38,630 nt of DNA from Candidatus Yanofskybacteria bacterium RIFCSPLOWO2_02_FULL_41_13 (GTDB lineage Bacteria; Patescibacteriota; Minisyncoccia; 2-02-FULL-40-12; GWA2-44-9), in the NCBI GenBank assembly GCA_001795735.1, contig MGKQ01000001.1:105006-143635 (forward strand). Direction: 5' to 3'. Shown here piece by piece: positions 16,521 through 24,976 of the stretch (position 1 is its first letter; every line of letters starts with the position of its first letter). The notes beneath the pieces are model-generated. The model was given only the letters and a program-made list of their open reading frames with translations, made no database searches and was not told the origin of the DNA. The position numbers were made by a program, and so were the translations under genes.

Positions 16521-17711
16521 TTAAAAAGCTGAAATGCCGGTAAGGTGCTGGCCGATTATAAGCGTATGGATATTGTGAGTGCCTTCGTATGTGACGACTG
16601 TCTCTAAATTCGCCATATGGCGTCCGAACGGATAATCATCAGTCAGACCGTTAGCACCCATAAGATCCCGGCTCCTTCTGGCCACATCAAGAGCCATGCG
16701 GGCATTGTTATCTTTCAACATTGATATCTGACTGAATTTAACTTTGCCCAGATCTTTTAAGCGTCCGACATGAAGAGCCAGTGTCTGGGCCTTGGCTATC
16801 TCTGTTGCCATAGCAGAAAGTTCAGCCTGTACCAGCTGATGTGATGCCAGAGGCTTATTACCAAACTGCTTGCGCTGACGCACATATTCTAAGGCCGTAT
16901 CAAAACAAGTAGCCGCACTGCCTATACACCCCCAGCCTATTCCATAGCGGGCCTGTGTAAGACATTGCAGAAAAGACGAGTGTCCTATCGCCTGAGGCAG
17001 TAAATTAGCCGAAGGAATTCGGCAATCAGACAATGTCAGGCTTGAAGTAATTGAAGCGCGGAGAGACCATTTGTCGTGAATATTTGATGTTGAGAAACCG
17101 GGCGTCCCCTTCTCTACAAGAAAACCTTTTACCTGCTGATTGGCAGTGTCTTTCGCCCAGACAATGGCAATATCGGCAATGCTTCCGTTGGTAATCCATG
17201 TTTTTTCGCCATTCAATACCCAGCTGTCGCCATCACGCACTGCGCAAGAAAGCATACCGCCCGGATTTGAACCGAACTGAGGTTCGGTAAGTCCGAAACA
17301 GCCGATGGCTTTTCCACTCGCTAGAAGCGGTAGCCAGTGCAACTTCTGTTCGTCATTGCCAAATGTATATATCGGCCACATCACTAAAGCGCTCTGAACT
17401 GAGGCAAAGCTTCTGAGACCGCTGTCACATGCCTCCAGCTCCTGCATGATAAGCCCGTAGGCGACGTTGCTTATTCCGGCACAGCCGTAACCTTCCAGTG
17501 TAGCACCGAAAAATCCTAACTCAGCCATGCTTGGAATCGCATACATCGGGAAGGTTCCCTCGGTAAAGTATTTGCCGATATCTTTTTGAATTTCTCCCCG
17601 GACAAACTCCCGGGCCATATTTCTTATACTGAGTTCCTCGTCATTAAGCATTGAATCGATACCGATAAAATCAAGAGCAGACACAGATGGCTTCATGTCT
17701 TCTTTGCCCAT
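16521..17711 (-). CDS. Acyl-CoA dehydrogenase, glutaryl-CoA-dehydrogenase-like
   Basis: The 396-residue flavoenzyme shows the family's order of motifs. These include FASVQSALVMWPIYTFG, the FAD/substrate motif GCFGLTEPQFGSNPGGM, LNGEKTWITNG, the WSLRAS segment, QARYGIGWG, and RKQFGNKPLASHQLVQ. The final TYEGTHNIHTLIIG contains the catalytic base Glu376. The overall pattern is closest to glutaryl-CoA dehydrogenase, which oxidises and decarboxylates glutaryl-CoA to crotonyl-CoA. No beta-oxidation, CoA-ligase or electron-transfer-flavoprotein gene is nearby, so substrate and electron acceptor are open. Such an enzyme is unexpected in a reduced genome. A strong GGGGGGA ribosome site precedes the ATG, and terminators isolate the gene on both sides, consistent with a later acquisition. 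Confidence 0.93.
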   Translation of the reverse strand: MGKEDMKPSVSALDFIGIDSMLNDEELSIRNMAREFVRGEIQKDIGKYFTEGTFPMYAIPSMAELGFFGATLEGYGCAGISNVAYGLIMQELEACDSGLRSFASVQSALVMWPIYTFGNDEQKLHWLPLLASGKAIGCFGLTEPQFGSNPGGMLSCAVRDGDSWVLNGEKTWITNGSIADIAIVWAKDTANQQVKGFLVEKGTPGFSTSNIHDKWSLRASITSSLTLSDCRIPSANLLPQAIGHSSFLQCLTQARYGIGWGCIGSAATCFDTALEYVRQRKQFGNKPLASHQLVQAELSAMATEIAKAQTLALHVGRLKDLGKVKFSQISMLKDNNARMALDVARRSRDLMGANGLTDDYPFGRHMANLETVVTYEGTHNIHTLIIGQHLTGISAF

Positions 17712-17776
17712 ATCTATCCCCCCTATTGTTTAAATTTAAATTGCTAGTTACAATACTAGCACAAAAACATTTTATT

Positions 17777-17802
17777 AAAAGCCCCGCGTCAGCGGGGCTT
17801 TT
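17777..17802 (-). terminator. Strong terminator after ftsEX (works in both directions)
   Basis: AAAAGCCCCGC and GCGGGGCTTTT form an 11-bp stem with loop GTCA. On the minus strand it ends the prfB-ftsE-ftsX transcript and insulates the dehydrogenase gene; the A/T flanks allow plus-strand use as well. Confidence 0.92.
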
Positions 17803-17860
17803 AATTGAGGATAACAATCAAGGCCTGCGTGTTTGAGCGATGAAGTACGCAGGTCTTGAA

Positions 17861-18844
17861 TTAAACTTTGAGAAATCTTCTGATGGCGATGGTACTTGAA
17901 GCAACACCGAGGAGAATACCGGCTGAAAAAACAAGAATAATATACTGAAAAGCATTCGAACCAAAATACCCCATCAGGCTGGCATTGGGCATTAGCATCT
18001 CCATTTTAGGCGAGACGAGATAAACAACTGGATAAAAAATAACCAGAGTTACAACTGCCGCGAACATTCCGTACAATCCTCCCTCAACCAGAAAAGGAGC
18101 TTTGATGTGCCAGCTGGAACCGCCGACCAATTTCATTATCTCTATCTCCTGTCTCTGATTGAAAATTGTCAGTCTGATTGTATTAAAAGTAACCAGTACC
18201 GCTACCAACGCCAAAGCCATGGTTAAAATAAAGCCCCAATTCTGAAGACCGGTGGAGATACTCTCGACTCTGCTTATAACCTGCTCATTCTCGTAGAAAT
18301 TTATTTTATCGATAAGGCTTCTGAATTTATTGGCCTCAAGATACGTGACGATAGCAGAGTATTGGGAAGTTTCGGTGGCCTTTATATTCAAAGATGCTTG
18401 AAGAGGATTAGAGCCTAGTTCAGCCAAAGATTCTTGTATCAATACGTCTCCGGCGTGATTTGCTTTAAACCCTTCCAGGGCCTGCTCGCGTGAAATATAT
18501 TCAACGCGAACAACTTCTTCCAGTTCATCAATATCTTCTTTTATTTTCATTATTTCTTCTTCGGTTGCGTCAGGCTTAAAGTATGCCGTAATATCGACTT
18601 TTTCCTGCAAAGAAGTGACAACTTTCAGTGAAAGAAAGTTTATTGCTATTAAAGCCGAGAATAAAAGCAAAACTAAAACCATCACTCCGGTCGTGCCCAA
18701 ACTTAAATAACTGTTTCTCTTAAAATTCGTCCATCCCGTTGACCAAATTCTTTTTAAACTCTCCTTCATCCCGTACGAAGTAGCCCCGCCGAGGTCCTTT
18801 GGACTCGCGACTTTGTCGCGAGCGAGACTTCGTACGGGATTCAT
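17861..18844 (-). CDS. ftsX: Cell-division permease FtsX, N-terminus altered by a palindromic element
   Basis: FtsX is the membrane partner of FtsE and controls peptidoglycan hydrolases at the septum. The protein has the expected plan: TM1 (about 45-70, LSLGTTGVMVLVLLLFSALI), an extracytoplasmic domain (about 75-205) and three further helices, with the conserved NQRQEIEIMKLVGGSSWHI before TM3. The reading frame opens with 25 residues (MNPVRSLARDKV...) encoded entirely by a 73-bp palindromic repeat. The normal FtsX start is probably Met26 (MKESLKRIWSTGW, 18769), whose ATG uses the last bases of the element. Neither start has a good ribosome site, so the insertion probably separated the original one from the gene. 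The gene follows ftsE by 32 nt. Confidence 0.92.
   Translation of the reverse strand: MNPVRSLARDKVASPKDLGGATSYGMKESLKRIWSTGWTNFKRNSYLSLGTTGVMVLVLLLFSALIAINFLSLKVVTSLQEKVDITAYFKPDATEEEIMKIKEDIDELEEVVRVEYISREQALEGFKANHAGDVLIQESLAELGSNPLQASLNIKATETSQYSAIVTYLEANKFRSLIDKINFYENEQVISRVESISTGLQNWGFILTMALALVAVLVTFNTIRLTIFNQRQEIEIMKLVGGSSWHIKAPFLVEGGLYGMFAAVVTLVIFYPVVYLVSPKMEMLMPNASLMGYFGSNAFQYIILVFSAGILLGVASSTIAIRRFLKV
18768..18840. repeat. 73-bp palindromic element, copy 1 (in ftsX)
   Basis: The ends ATCCCGTACGAAGT and ACTTCGTACGGGAT are 14-bp perfect inverted repeats. Inside lie two smaller hairpins, GTCC-TTT-GGAC and CTCGCGAC-TTT-GTCGCGAG. A second copy of identical length is at 34102-34174. Both are read in the same frame as xPVRSLAR...SPxDLGxATSxG. 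Confidence 0.92.
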
Positions 18845-18876
18845 AAATTTTGCGTTTTGATTTTTAAACTTTGAAT

Positions 18877-19560
18877 TTATAGTATATACTTCCCCTCTTC
18901 TACCTGATCTCTGACAATCCGGCCGCTGTCCATCGAAATTACCCTTCGGCCGATAGAATTCACGATTTTATCATTATGGGTAGCCAGGATCACTGTCGTC
19001 CCAAGCTCGTTGATCTTTAATAACAATTTTACCACATCATAGCTGTTAACCATATCGAGGTTTCCAGTCGGCTCGTCGGCCAGTATTATCTTCGGCCTGT
19101 GAATCAACGCTCTGGCGATAGCCAAGCGCTGTTTTTCTCCGCCTGACATTTGGTGGGGAAAGCTTTTTACTTTTGTGTTTAAACCGACAATACCCAGAAC
19201 TTTCGGCACATCGGCCTCGATATCCTCCACTGGCGCTCCGCACACTTCCAACGCAAACGCCACGTTTTCAAAGGCGTTTTTATTCGACAGTAACTTGAAA
19301 TCCTGAAAAATCATCCCTATTTTTCTGCGAAGAAGCGGTATATCCCCGCCCGAAAGGTCAGCCAGATTAACCCCGTCAACTAAAACCTGCCCTTCATCAG
19401 GAATAAGCTCTCTGGTTAAAAGTCTCAACAGGGTTGATTTGCCTGCTCCGGAAGGTCCGACAAGAGAAACAAATTCGCCCTCTTTAACATGGAGGTCTAT
19501 TTTATCCAAAGCCCTAAAACTGTCTTCGTAAGTTGTGGAAACACCTTTGTATTCGATCAC
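18877..19560 (-). CDS. ftsE: Cell-division ATPase FtsE
   Basis: The 227-residue ABC ATPase has Walker A GPSGAGKST (35-43), Q-loop IGMIFQDFKLL, signature MSGGEKQRLAIARAL, Walker B IILADEPTGNLD and the switch His in ATHND. Length, the FQDFKLL Q-loop and the adjacent ftsX identify FtsE, which couples ATP hydrolysis to septal cell-wall hydrolase activation. The start is GTG, 18 nt after the prfB stop; no ribosome site is evident. Confidence 0.96.
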   Translation of the reverse strand: MIEYKGVSTTYEDSFRALDKIDLHVKEGEFVSLVGPSGAGKSTLLRLLTRELIPDEGQVLVDGVNLADLSGGDIPLLRRKIGMIFQDFKLLSNKNAFENVAFALEVCGAPVEDIEADVPKVLGIVGLNTKVKSFPHQMSGGEKQRLAIARALIHRPKIILADEPTGNLDMVNSYDVVKLLLKINELGTTVILATHNDKIVNSIGRRVISMDSGRIVRDQVEEGKYIL

Positions 19561-19578
19561 AATTAATTTCTATTAACT

Positions 19579-20310
19579 TCAACTTATTTCTAAAAACTTC
19601 TCCAGATTTCCATCCAATACCTTATCCGGCTGGGATGACTTAACTCCCGTCCGATGGTCTTTAACCATCTGGTAAGGATTCAGCACGTACGATCTTATTT
19701 GACTCCCCCACTCTATTGAACCTGATCTAAGCTCAGGCTTCATCTCGGACAACTCCTTTATTTTAGCCTCTTCCATCTTTTTTGCCAACCTTGAATATAA
19801 GATTTGGACAGCTTTTTCCTTATTTTGAGCCTGCGATCTTTCAGATTGAACAGCAACCGATATTCCTGTAGGACCATGGGTAACTCTTACCGCCGTTTCT
19901 AGCTTATTTACATTCTGGCCTCCCGGGCCGGATGATCTGAATGTATCGAATCTGAGATCGTTAGGATTTATTTTTAGTTCTTTCGATATTATATGCGGTA
20001 ATATCTCAACCAAAGCAAAAGACGTGTGCCTTAGACTCTTAGCTGAAAACGGCGATATTCTTACAAGACGATGTACGCCCGATTCCCCCTTCAATGTATC
20101 ATAACAGTTGTCTCCAGTTATTTCGGCTATCGCATTTTTAATGCCGTTCTGCTCTCCGAAAGATTGATGCAAAATTTTAAAATCCCAACCTTGTTTCTGG
20201 GAATAACGCTGGTACATCTTTAAAAGCATTGATGCCCAATCCTGGGCATCAACTCCTCCCGCCCCGGAGTAAACATACAGGAGAGCTTTATTTTTAGCGT
20301 AATCAAACAC
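19579..20310 (-). CDS. prfB: Peptide chain release factor 2 lacking domain 1
   Basis: RF2 ends translation at UGA and UAA codons. The codon-recognition motif SPF (86-88, in RISPFSAKSLRHTSF) and the catalytic GGQ (130-132, in SSGPGGQNVNKLETAV) are both intact. The protein is 243 residues, whereas full RF2 is about 365. It begins at the sequence that precedes YSGAGGVDAQDWASML, so the whole N-terminal domain 1 is missing. The start is GTG, and a TTGAAA-16-TATAAT promoter ends 6 nt upstream, which makes this truncated start look genuine and leaderless. No usual frameshift site is present, because that lies in the missing part. UGA stops occur in this genome, so RF2 activity is needed. Confidence 0.92.
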   Translation of the reverse strand: MFDYAKNKALLYVYSGAGGVDAQDWASMLLKMYQRYSQKQGWDFKILHQSFGEQNGIKNAIAEITGDNCYDTLKGESGVHRLVRISPFSAKSLRHTSFALVEILPHIISKELKINPNDLRFDTFRSSGPGGQNVNKLETAVRVTHGPTGISVAVQSERSQAQNKEKAVQILYSRLAKKMEEAKIKELSEMKPELRSGSIEWGSQIRSYVLNPYQMVKDHRTGVKSSQPDKVLDGNLEKFLEIS

Positions 20311-20316
20311 TTTTCA

Positions 20317-20344
20317 ATTATACTCCAAATTTCCAAAATTTCAA
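20317..20344 (-). promoter_or_regulatory. Promoter of prfB-ftsE-ftsX
   Basis: On the minus strand TTGAAA is followed after 16 nt by TATAAT, which lies 6 nt before the GTG of prfB. Initiation at the usual distance would start the transcript at the start codon itself. Confidence 0.65.
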
Positions 20345-20418
20345 ATTGGGATTTACATCCTCAATCAAATATGTTTTAATCCAAGCAATCAGAGAACCTT
20401 TACAAAACATAAAGACTT

Positions 20419-22251
20419 ATGCCGGAAAACGTCCCGAAACCGCCTCCTTCAAGTTTTCGCACGATGCTTTTACTTTTACTGCTTTTACTTCTTACGTATT
20501 CAATTTATACCTCAAGCATACACTCATACTTGAATATCTCCTACGGCCAGCTGACCGAAGAGATCGCAAAAGACAACCTAGAGTCCATCAACATATCCGA
20601 TTATGGACAAATAACCGGACGACTCAAGACTAACGCAACCGGTACTAACCTAAACTTTGAGTCCTATATCGTACCCGGGTTGATTGAAAAATTAAATGAA
20701 GCCCTCGAAGAAAAAAATGTAAAGCCCAACTATATAAAACAGGGCTCAGGCTTTGGTCAAGTAATTCTGGCGTGGGCTCCGATCCTGTTAATCGTCGGCT
20801 TCTTCTGGTTTTTTATTCGCCAGATGAATTCAGGAGGCAACAAGGCCCTTTCATTCGGAAAATCAAAAGCAAAATTAGTTCGAGATAAAGAGAAGAAAAC
20901 ATTTGAAGACGTTGCCGGAATCGATGAGGCTAAAGAAGAACTCATGGAGATAGTGGAATTTCTTAAAGAACCCCAGAAATTCCAAAGGTTGGGCGGCAAA
21001 ATACCTGAAGGTGTTTTGTTATTAGGCCCTCCGGGAACCGGCAAAACTTTGCTGGCTCAAGCCGTAGCTGGCGAAGCTAACGTTCCTTTCTTCTCAATCA
21101 GCGGTTCTGAGTTTGTTGAGATGTTCGTTGGTGTCGGAGCGGCAAGAGTCAGAGATCTTTTTGAGCAGGGAGAGAAAAATGCCCCCTGCATAATTTTTAT
21201 CGATGAAATAGACGCAGTAGGTAGGCACCGTGGCGCCGGTTTGGGTGGAGGCCATGATGAGAGAGAGCAGACTCTAAACCAACTTCTTGTTGAAATGGAC
21301 GGTTTCGATGGCAATAGAGGCGTTATTATTATAGCCGCAACGAACAGGCCCGATGTATTGGATTCAGCTCTGCTTAGACCAGGAAGGTTTGATAGACGGG
21401 TAGTGGTAAATAGGCCTGACTTAAAGGGAAGGCTTGGTATATTGCAAGTTCATGTGAAGAAAGTACCACTGGATAGTGACGTTGACCTTAGTGTAATCGC
21501 CAGAGGGACTTCGGGATTTGTCGGTGCCGACCTCGCCAATCTTATAAACGAGGCGGCCCTAAACGCTGCCCGCTTTAATCAGAAAGCTGTCCGCATGCTC
21601 GACTTCGAATTTGCAAAAGACAAAGTTTTAATGGGCACGGAACGCCGTTCAATGGCAGTAAGTAATGAAGAAAAAAGAATTACCTCTATTCATGAGGCGG
21701 GACACGCTCTGCTATCTGTTAAATTGCCAAATGCCGAACCCCTTCATAAAGTTACAGTGATGCCCCGCGGTATGGCTATGGGATTAACCCTACAGTTACC
21801 AATAGACGATAAGCATAATTATTCCGAACCATATCTTAAAGATCAGCTTGCGATTCTCTACGGCGGACGTATAGCTGAAGAACTGCTCAATAAAGGCGTT
21901 AAGACAACCGGCGCTAGTAACGACTTCGAGCGGGCAACGGAACTTGCTCGCAGAATGATATGCGAGTGGGGCATGGGCAGTAGTGATCTTGGTCCGCTGA
22001 CCTTCGGTAAACCCGAAGAACATACATTTTTGGGCCGAGATATAGGCCGAAAGCAAGATTACAGCGAAGAAACCGCTCAAAGAGTAGATATTGAAGTAAA
22101 GAGGCTGACGAACAATGAATATAACCGCGCCAAAGACCTTCTCACGGAGAATAAAGTCCTTCTCGAAAAAATATCCAACGAACTTTTTGAGAGAGAAACT
22201 CTGACCGGAGAAGAAGTTAAGAAACTGCTAGAGATTCCCACATCAAGTTAA
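20419..22251 (+). CDS. ftsH: ATP-dependent membrane zinc metalloprotease FtsH
   Basis: The 610-residue protein has TM1 (about 14-32), an extracytoplasmic domain, TM2 (about 112-132, [19 protein letters not shown]), an AAA+ domain and a peptidase domain. Walker A is GPPGTGKT (203-210), Walker [10 protein letters not shown], and the second region of homology is [21 protein letters not shown]. The zinc site is HEAGH (425-429). FtsH hexamers unfold and degrade membrane and short-lived cytoplasmic proteins. This copy has the standard domain plan and is the likely housekeeping one. It is divergent from prfB. Confidence 0.97.
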   Translation: MPENVPKPPPSSFRTMLLLLLLLLLTYSIYTSSIHSYLNISYGQLTEEIAKDNLESINISDYGQITGRLKTNATGTNLNFESYIVPGLIEKLNEALEEKNVKPNYIKQGSGFGQVILAWAPILLIVGFFWFFIRQMNSGGNKALSFGKSKAKLVRDKEKKTFEDVAGIDEAKEELMEIVEFLKEPQKFQRLGGKIPEGVLLLGPPGTGKTLLAQAVAGEANVPFFSISGSEFVEMFVGVGAARVRDLFEQGEKNAPCIIFIDEIDAVGRHRGAGLGGGHDEREQTLNQLLVEMDGFDGNRGVIIIAATNRPDVLDSALLRPGRFDRRVVVNRPDLKGRLGILQVHVKKVPLDSDVDLSVIARGTSGFVGADLANLINEAALNAARFNQKAVRMLDFEFAKDKVLMGTERRSMAVSNEEKRITSIHEAGHALLSVKLPNAEPLHKVTVMPRGMAMGLTLQLPIDDKHNYSEPYLKDQLAILYGGRIAEELLNKGVKTTGASNDFERATELARRMICEWGMGSSDLGPLTFGKPEEHTFLGRDIGRKQDYSEETAQRVDIEVKRLTNNEYNRAKDLLTENKVLLEKISNELFERETLTGEEVKKLLEIPTSS

Positions 22252-22271
22252 AGAGCCCTGCGGCTCTTTTT
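22250..22271 (+). terminator. Terminator of ftsH
   Basis: AAAGAGCC-CTGC-GGCTCTTT followed by TT and an A/T-rich stretch; the stem starts within the stop codon. Confidence 0.85.
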
Positions 22272-22311
22272 AATTGAAGTAAACGATTTTTTTTGATAAA
22301 TTACAACTATT

Positions 22312-22387
22312 GCCACCTTAGCTCAGTTGGTAGAGCAGACCCTTCGTAAGGGTAAGGTCCCCAGTTCAAATCTGGGAGGTGGCTCCA
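22312..22387 (+). tRNA. tRNA-Thr (anticodon CGT)
   Basis: Acceptor stem GCCACCT/AGGTGGC, D-arm GCTC..GAGC with AGTTGGTA, anticodon loop TTCGTAA (CGT at 34-36), T-arm CCCAG TTCAAAT CTGGG. Discriminator T and encoded CCA. The lowest pair of the anticodon stem is a G-A mismatch. Confidence 0.95.
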
Positions 22388-22628
22388 GAATTTAAAAAAG
22401 CCTAGTCCCCTAAATTGCCATAATCTCTCCTGCGCGTTATCAGATAAAACTGTCCGAATTGAGGTAAGACAACGAAGGCATAGACACTCCTATGCCGAGG
22501 AGGAGAAACGAAAAGTTGGACAGTTTTATCAATAACCCTTCGGGATGCTGTTATTTTTGTTTTATACTTCAGGATTACTCTTCGGAGTAGAATAACTACG
22601 CCTTCATCATAATTCTTTGTCTAAAACA
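22388..22628 (+). other. Highly structured intergenic region, possible RNA or palindromic repeat
   Basis: There is no gene here. GATAAAACTGTCC (22443-22455) and GGACAGTTTTATC (22518-22530) are perfect 13-bp complements enclosing the hairpin GGCATAG/CTATGCC. Then follow AATAAC..GTTATT with TTTTTGTTTT, and TACTC-TTCG-GAGTA. The outer edges, with GTCCCCTAA at 22406-22414 and its complement TTAGGGGAC at 22666-22674 near the ftsH-paralogue stop, are also related in inverted orientation. Confidence 0.55.
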
Positions 22629-22657
22629 AAACTCCCTAGCATCGCGCTAGGGAGTTA
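22629..22657 (-). terminator. Terminator of the second FtsH gene
   Basis: On the minus strand AACTCCCTAG / CTAGGGAGTT (10-11 bp) is followed by TTGTTTTAG. It lies about 20 nt after the stop. Confidence 0.8.
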
Positions 22658-22675
22658 TGACAAATTAGGGGACTT

Positions 22676-24214
22676 TTAAGGCTTTTTATTTACAAGTTCA
22701 ACTATTTCTTCCCCGGAAACTGCTTCCTTCTCAAGAAGTAACTTCGCAATCACATGCAATTTATCTACATTGTCAGTCAAAATTTTCTCAGCCTTAGCGT
22801 AAGATTCTTTTAGAAGTTTGATTATTTCATTTTGAGCCTGCTCCTGGAATATTAAATTGCCCATTCCGGAAGAACTCCGGCTGGCACTTATTGAGATCGG
22901 ACCAAGTTCACTACTCATCCCGTAATCACAGACCATCGCCGTAGCAATCGCCGTTGCCCTTTCGATATCATTTGAAGCGCCTGCTGTTTCAGTCTGGCAG
23001 GCTATTTTTTCAGCCGCTCTCCCGCCGAATAACATTACCATCTGATCACAAAGAAAATCCTTCGATACATTATAACGGTCTTTCCCGGGAGTTAAGGCCG
23101 TAATACCAAGGGCTCTGTCTCTGGGAATAATCGTTACTTTATCTAAAAGGTCGACATTCTTCAGCAGAACAGCTAACAAGGCGTGGCCTGATTCATGATA
23201 GGCAACAATTTTTTTGTCTTCCGCATCAATCACCAGAGATTTTCTTTCCTTGCCTAAAACTATCCTCTCTTTTGCCGCAAGGATGTCTTCCTGGCTTATG
23301 TCCTTCTTGCCCTTTTTACCGGCATTGATCGCCCCTTCGTTAAGTATATTAGCCAGATCAGCTCCCGTAAAACCAGGTGTTAATTTTGCTATATACTTTA
23401 AATCTACATCCTCCGCCATAGTTTTGTTTTTAGCATGAACTTTTAGAATTGCCTCCCTCCCCTTTACGTCGGGCCGATCAATATAGATAGTCCTATCAAA
23501 ACGTCCCGGTCTTAAAATGGCTTCATCAATTTTATCTATTCTATTGGTAGCGGCCAAGACCATAACATTGCCCTTACTGGAGAAACCGTCCATCTCAACA
23601 AGAAATTGATTTATTGTCTGGTCATATTCACGATCACCGCCCGAATCTCCTTCTCCGCGCTTGCCAAGACTATCAAACTCATCGATAAATAATATACAAG
23701 GGGCCTTGCTCTTGGCTCGAGCAAATAACTCTCTGATCTTGCTGGCACCAATACCGACATATTTTTCAACGAAAGAAGATGCGGCAACTTCAATCATAGT
23801 TACGCCCGCTTCTCCGGCAATGGCTTTGGCGCATAATGTTTTGCCGACACCAGGAGGTCCGACCAGCATCACTCCGCTCGGAAGTTTTGCTCCAACGGCG
23901 GTATATCTGTCTTTGTTTCTCAAGAAATCAACTATCTGATTGAGATCTTCTATCGCCTCATCTATTCCAGCTACATCATCAAAAGTTACCTTGGGAGTTG
24001 ATTCTGATATTTCCGGCCCCTTCCCCTCATCACCAGCTCCAGTAGCAATTAATCTTAATTTTTCCCACGGCCACATCCCCGTCGATGAACGGTATGCATA
24101 AATTGAGGCAATAATAACAGCGGTCATAACCGATAATCCGATAAAATAAAATTTACCCAAAATAACTAAAACGTAGGCAAATAATATTAATACCGCGATG
24201 GTCACTTTCCTCAT
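22676..24214 (-). CDS. Divergent FtsH-family protease with short N-terminal membrane region
   Basis: The protein is 512 residues from the ATG at 24214, which is preferred because AAGGAG lies 7 nt upstream; a TTG 18 nt earlier would bury that site. The N-terminus has one hydrophobic hairpin (about 3-40, VTIAVLILFAYVLVILGKF...IGLSVMTAVIIASIYAY) and no extracytoplasmic domain. Next come an AAA+ domain with GPPGVGKT (119-126), FIDEFDSLG and [20 protein letters not shown], then the zinc motif HESGH (340-344). It keeps all catalytic residues but differs clearly from the other FtsH. It probably has distinct substrates or forms separate hexamers. The gene stands alone between tRNA-Gly and a terminator. 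Confidence 0.92.
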   Translation of the reverse strand: MRKVTIAVLILFAYVLVILGKFYFIGLSVMTAVIIASIYAYRSSTGMWPWEKLRLIATGAGDEGKGPEISESTPKVTFDDVAGIDEAIEDLNQIVDFLRNKDRYTAVGAKLPSGVMLVGPPGVGKTLCAKAIAGEAGVTMIEVAASSFVEKYVGIGASKIRELFARAKSKAPCILFIDEFDSLGKRGEGDSGGDREYDQTINQFLVEMDGFSSKGNVMVLAATNRIDKIDEAILRPGRFDRTIYIDRPDVKGREAILKVHAKNKTMAEDVDLKYIAKLTPGFTGADLANILNEGAINAGKKGKKDISQEDILAAKERIVLGKERKSLVIDAEDKKIVAYHESGHALLAVLLKNVDLLDKVTIIPRDRALGITALTPGKDRYNVSKDFLCDQMVMLFGGRAAEKIACQTETAGASNDIERATAIATAMVCDYGMSSELGPISISASRSSSGMGNLIFQEQAQNEIIKLLKESYAKAEKILTDNVDKLHVIAKLLLEKEAVSGEEIVELVNKKP

Positions 24215-24280
24215 CCGGTATCTCCTTTTCAAAGTGCGATGAGTAGATTAAAGCACTTTTATATTAATAAGAAAAGCCTC

Positions 24281-24354
24281 TGGAGCGGGATACCAGAATC
24301 GAACTGGCGCCTTAACCTTGGGAAGGTCACGTACTACCACTATACGAATCCCGC
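24281..24354 (-). tRNA. tRNA-Gly (anticodon CCC)
   Basis: Minus strand: acceptor GCGGGAT/ATCCCGC, D-arm GTA..TAC with AGTGGTA, anticodon loop TTCCCAA (CCC), T-loop TTCGATT, discriminator T and encoded CCA. Confidence 0.93.
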
Positions 24355-24404
24355 ATGCTTCCAATTTTAGAAGTTAGGTTAATTAGAAATTAGAAATTTA
24401 TTAT

Positions 24405-24773
24405 TTAATGTCCCAACAAGTAATACCCCCACTTAACATAGTTCGGCATCTGGGCCAGCTGTTTTTTAAAATCAACCAAATCAGAGGCAACAGTATCAGC
24501 CTCATCAGGATACACAAATACTACGGTCTCACCCGAAGCCCTGTAATTTAATTTCAACCGGGCCTCTTTTTCCAGAAACAAGGGATTTTTGACGTACTCA
24601 ATAAACTTCTCCAAAACTCCATTTTCTTTTTCCAAGTCCTGGATTTTTTTCTCAATATCGGCTACCTCCTTATTGACTATATCGCTGTGTAGTTTAATCT
24701 TAATGGAAGACAGGCTGAGCCAGCCGACACCGACAATAATAATAATAAGTAGCCATTTTGATTTAAGTATCAT
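24405..24773 (-). CDS. FtsB/DivIC-like septum formation initiator
   Basis: The 122-residue protein has a short cytoplasmic N-terminus and one membrane helix (about 6-24, KWLLIIIIVGVGWLSL). A coiled coil follows (about 34-62, VNKEVADIEKKIQDLEKENG), then a segment EKEARLKLNYRASGETVVFV typical of the family (the 'EKxARexLxyxxxGE' pattern). The family links early and late division proteins at the septum. The start codon is directly adjacent to the start of a possible small gene on the other strand. No ribosome site is seen. Confidence 0.88.
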   Translation of the reverse strand: MILKSKWLLIIIIVGVGWLSLSSIKIKLHSDIVNKEVADIEKKIQDLEKENGVLEKFIEYVKNPLFLEKEARLKLNYRASGETVVFVYPDEADTVASDLVDFKKQLAQMPNYVKWGYYLLGH

Positions 24774-24878
24774 ATGTTATTCGGAAGTAAAAAATTACTA
24801 AGGATTTTTACTATCGTAATTGCTATCTTGGTTTCCATCAGTATGGTCGCCTTTTTGCTCCTTCCTCTATTATACTAA
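24774..24878 (+). CDS. Possible 34-residue single-span membrane protein
   Basis: The short frame starts MLFGSKKLLRIFTIV and ends FLLLPLLY. It has a basic N-terminus and one hydrophobic helix, the shape of a small CPR membrane peptide. It starts on the base after the ftsB-like start codon of the opposite strand, so its promoter would have to lie inside that gene, which weakens the call. No ribosome site is visible. Confidence 0.4.
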   Translation: MLFGSKKLLRIFTIVIAILVSISMVAFLLLPLLY

Positions 24879-24976
24879 ATTAGCAATTTAGATTTTAGTA
24901 ATTAGGTTACTAGGTAAATTCGAAATAAATTGCCAAACTAATTACCTAGACACCTAGCAACCTAAAACCTAATCAG
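24879..24976. other. A/T-rich word-repeat spacer before the lepA stop
   Basis: Variants of the words TTAG, ATTAGG and CCTAG recur in both orientations (for example TTACTAGGTAA with TTACCTAG). It resembles low-complexity spacers seen elsewhere in this window. Confidence 0.4.
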
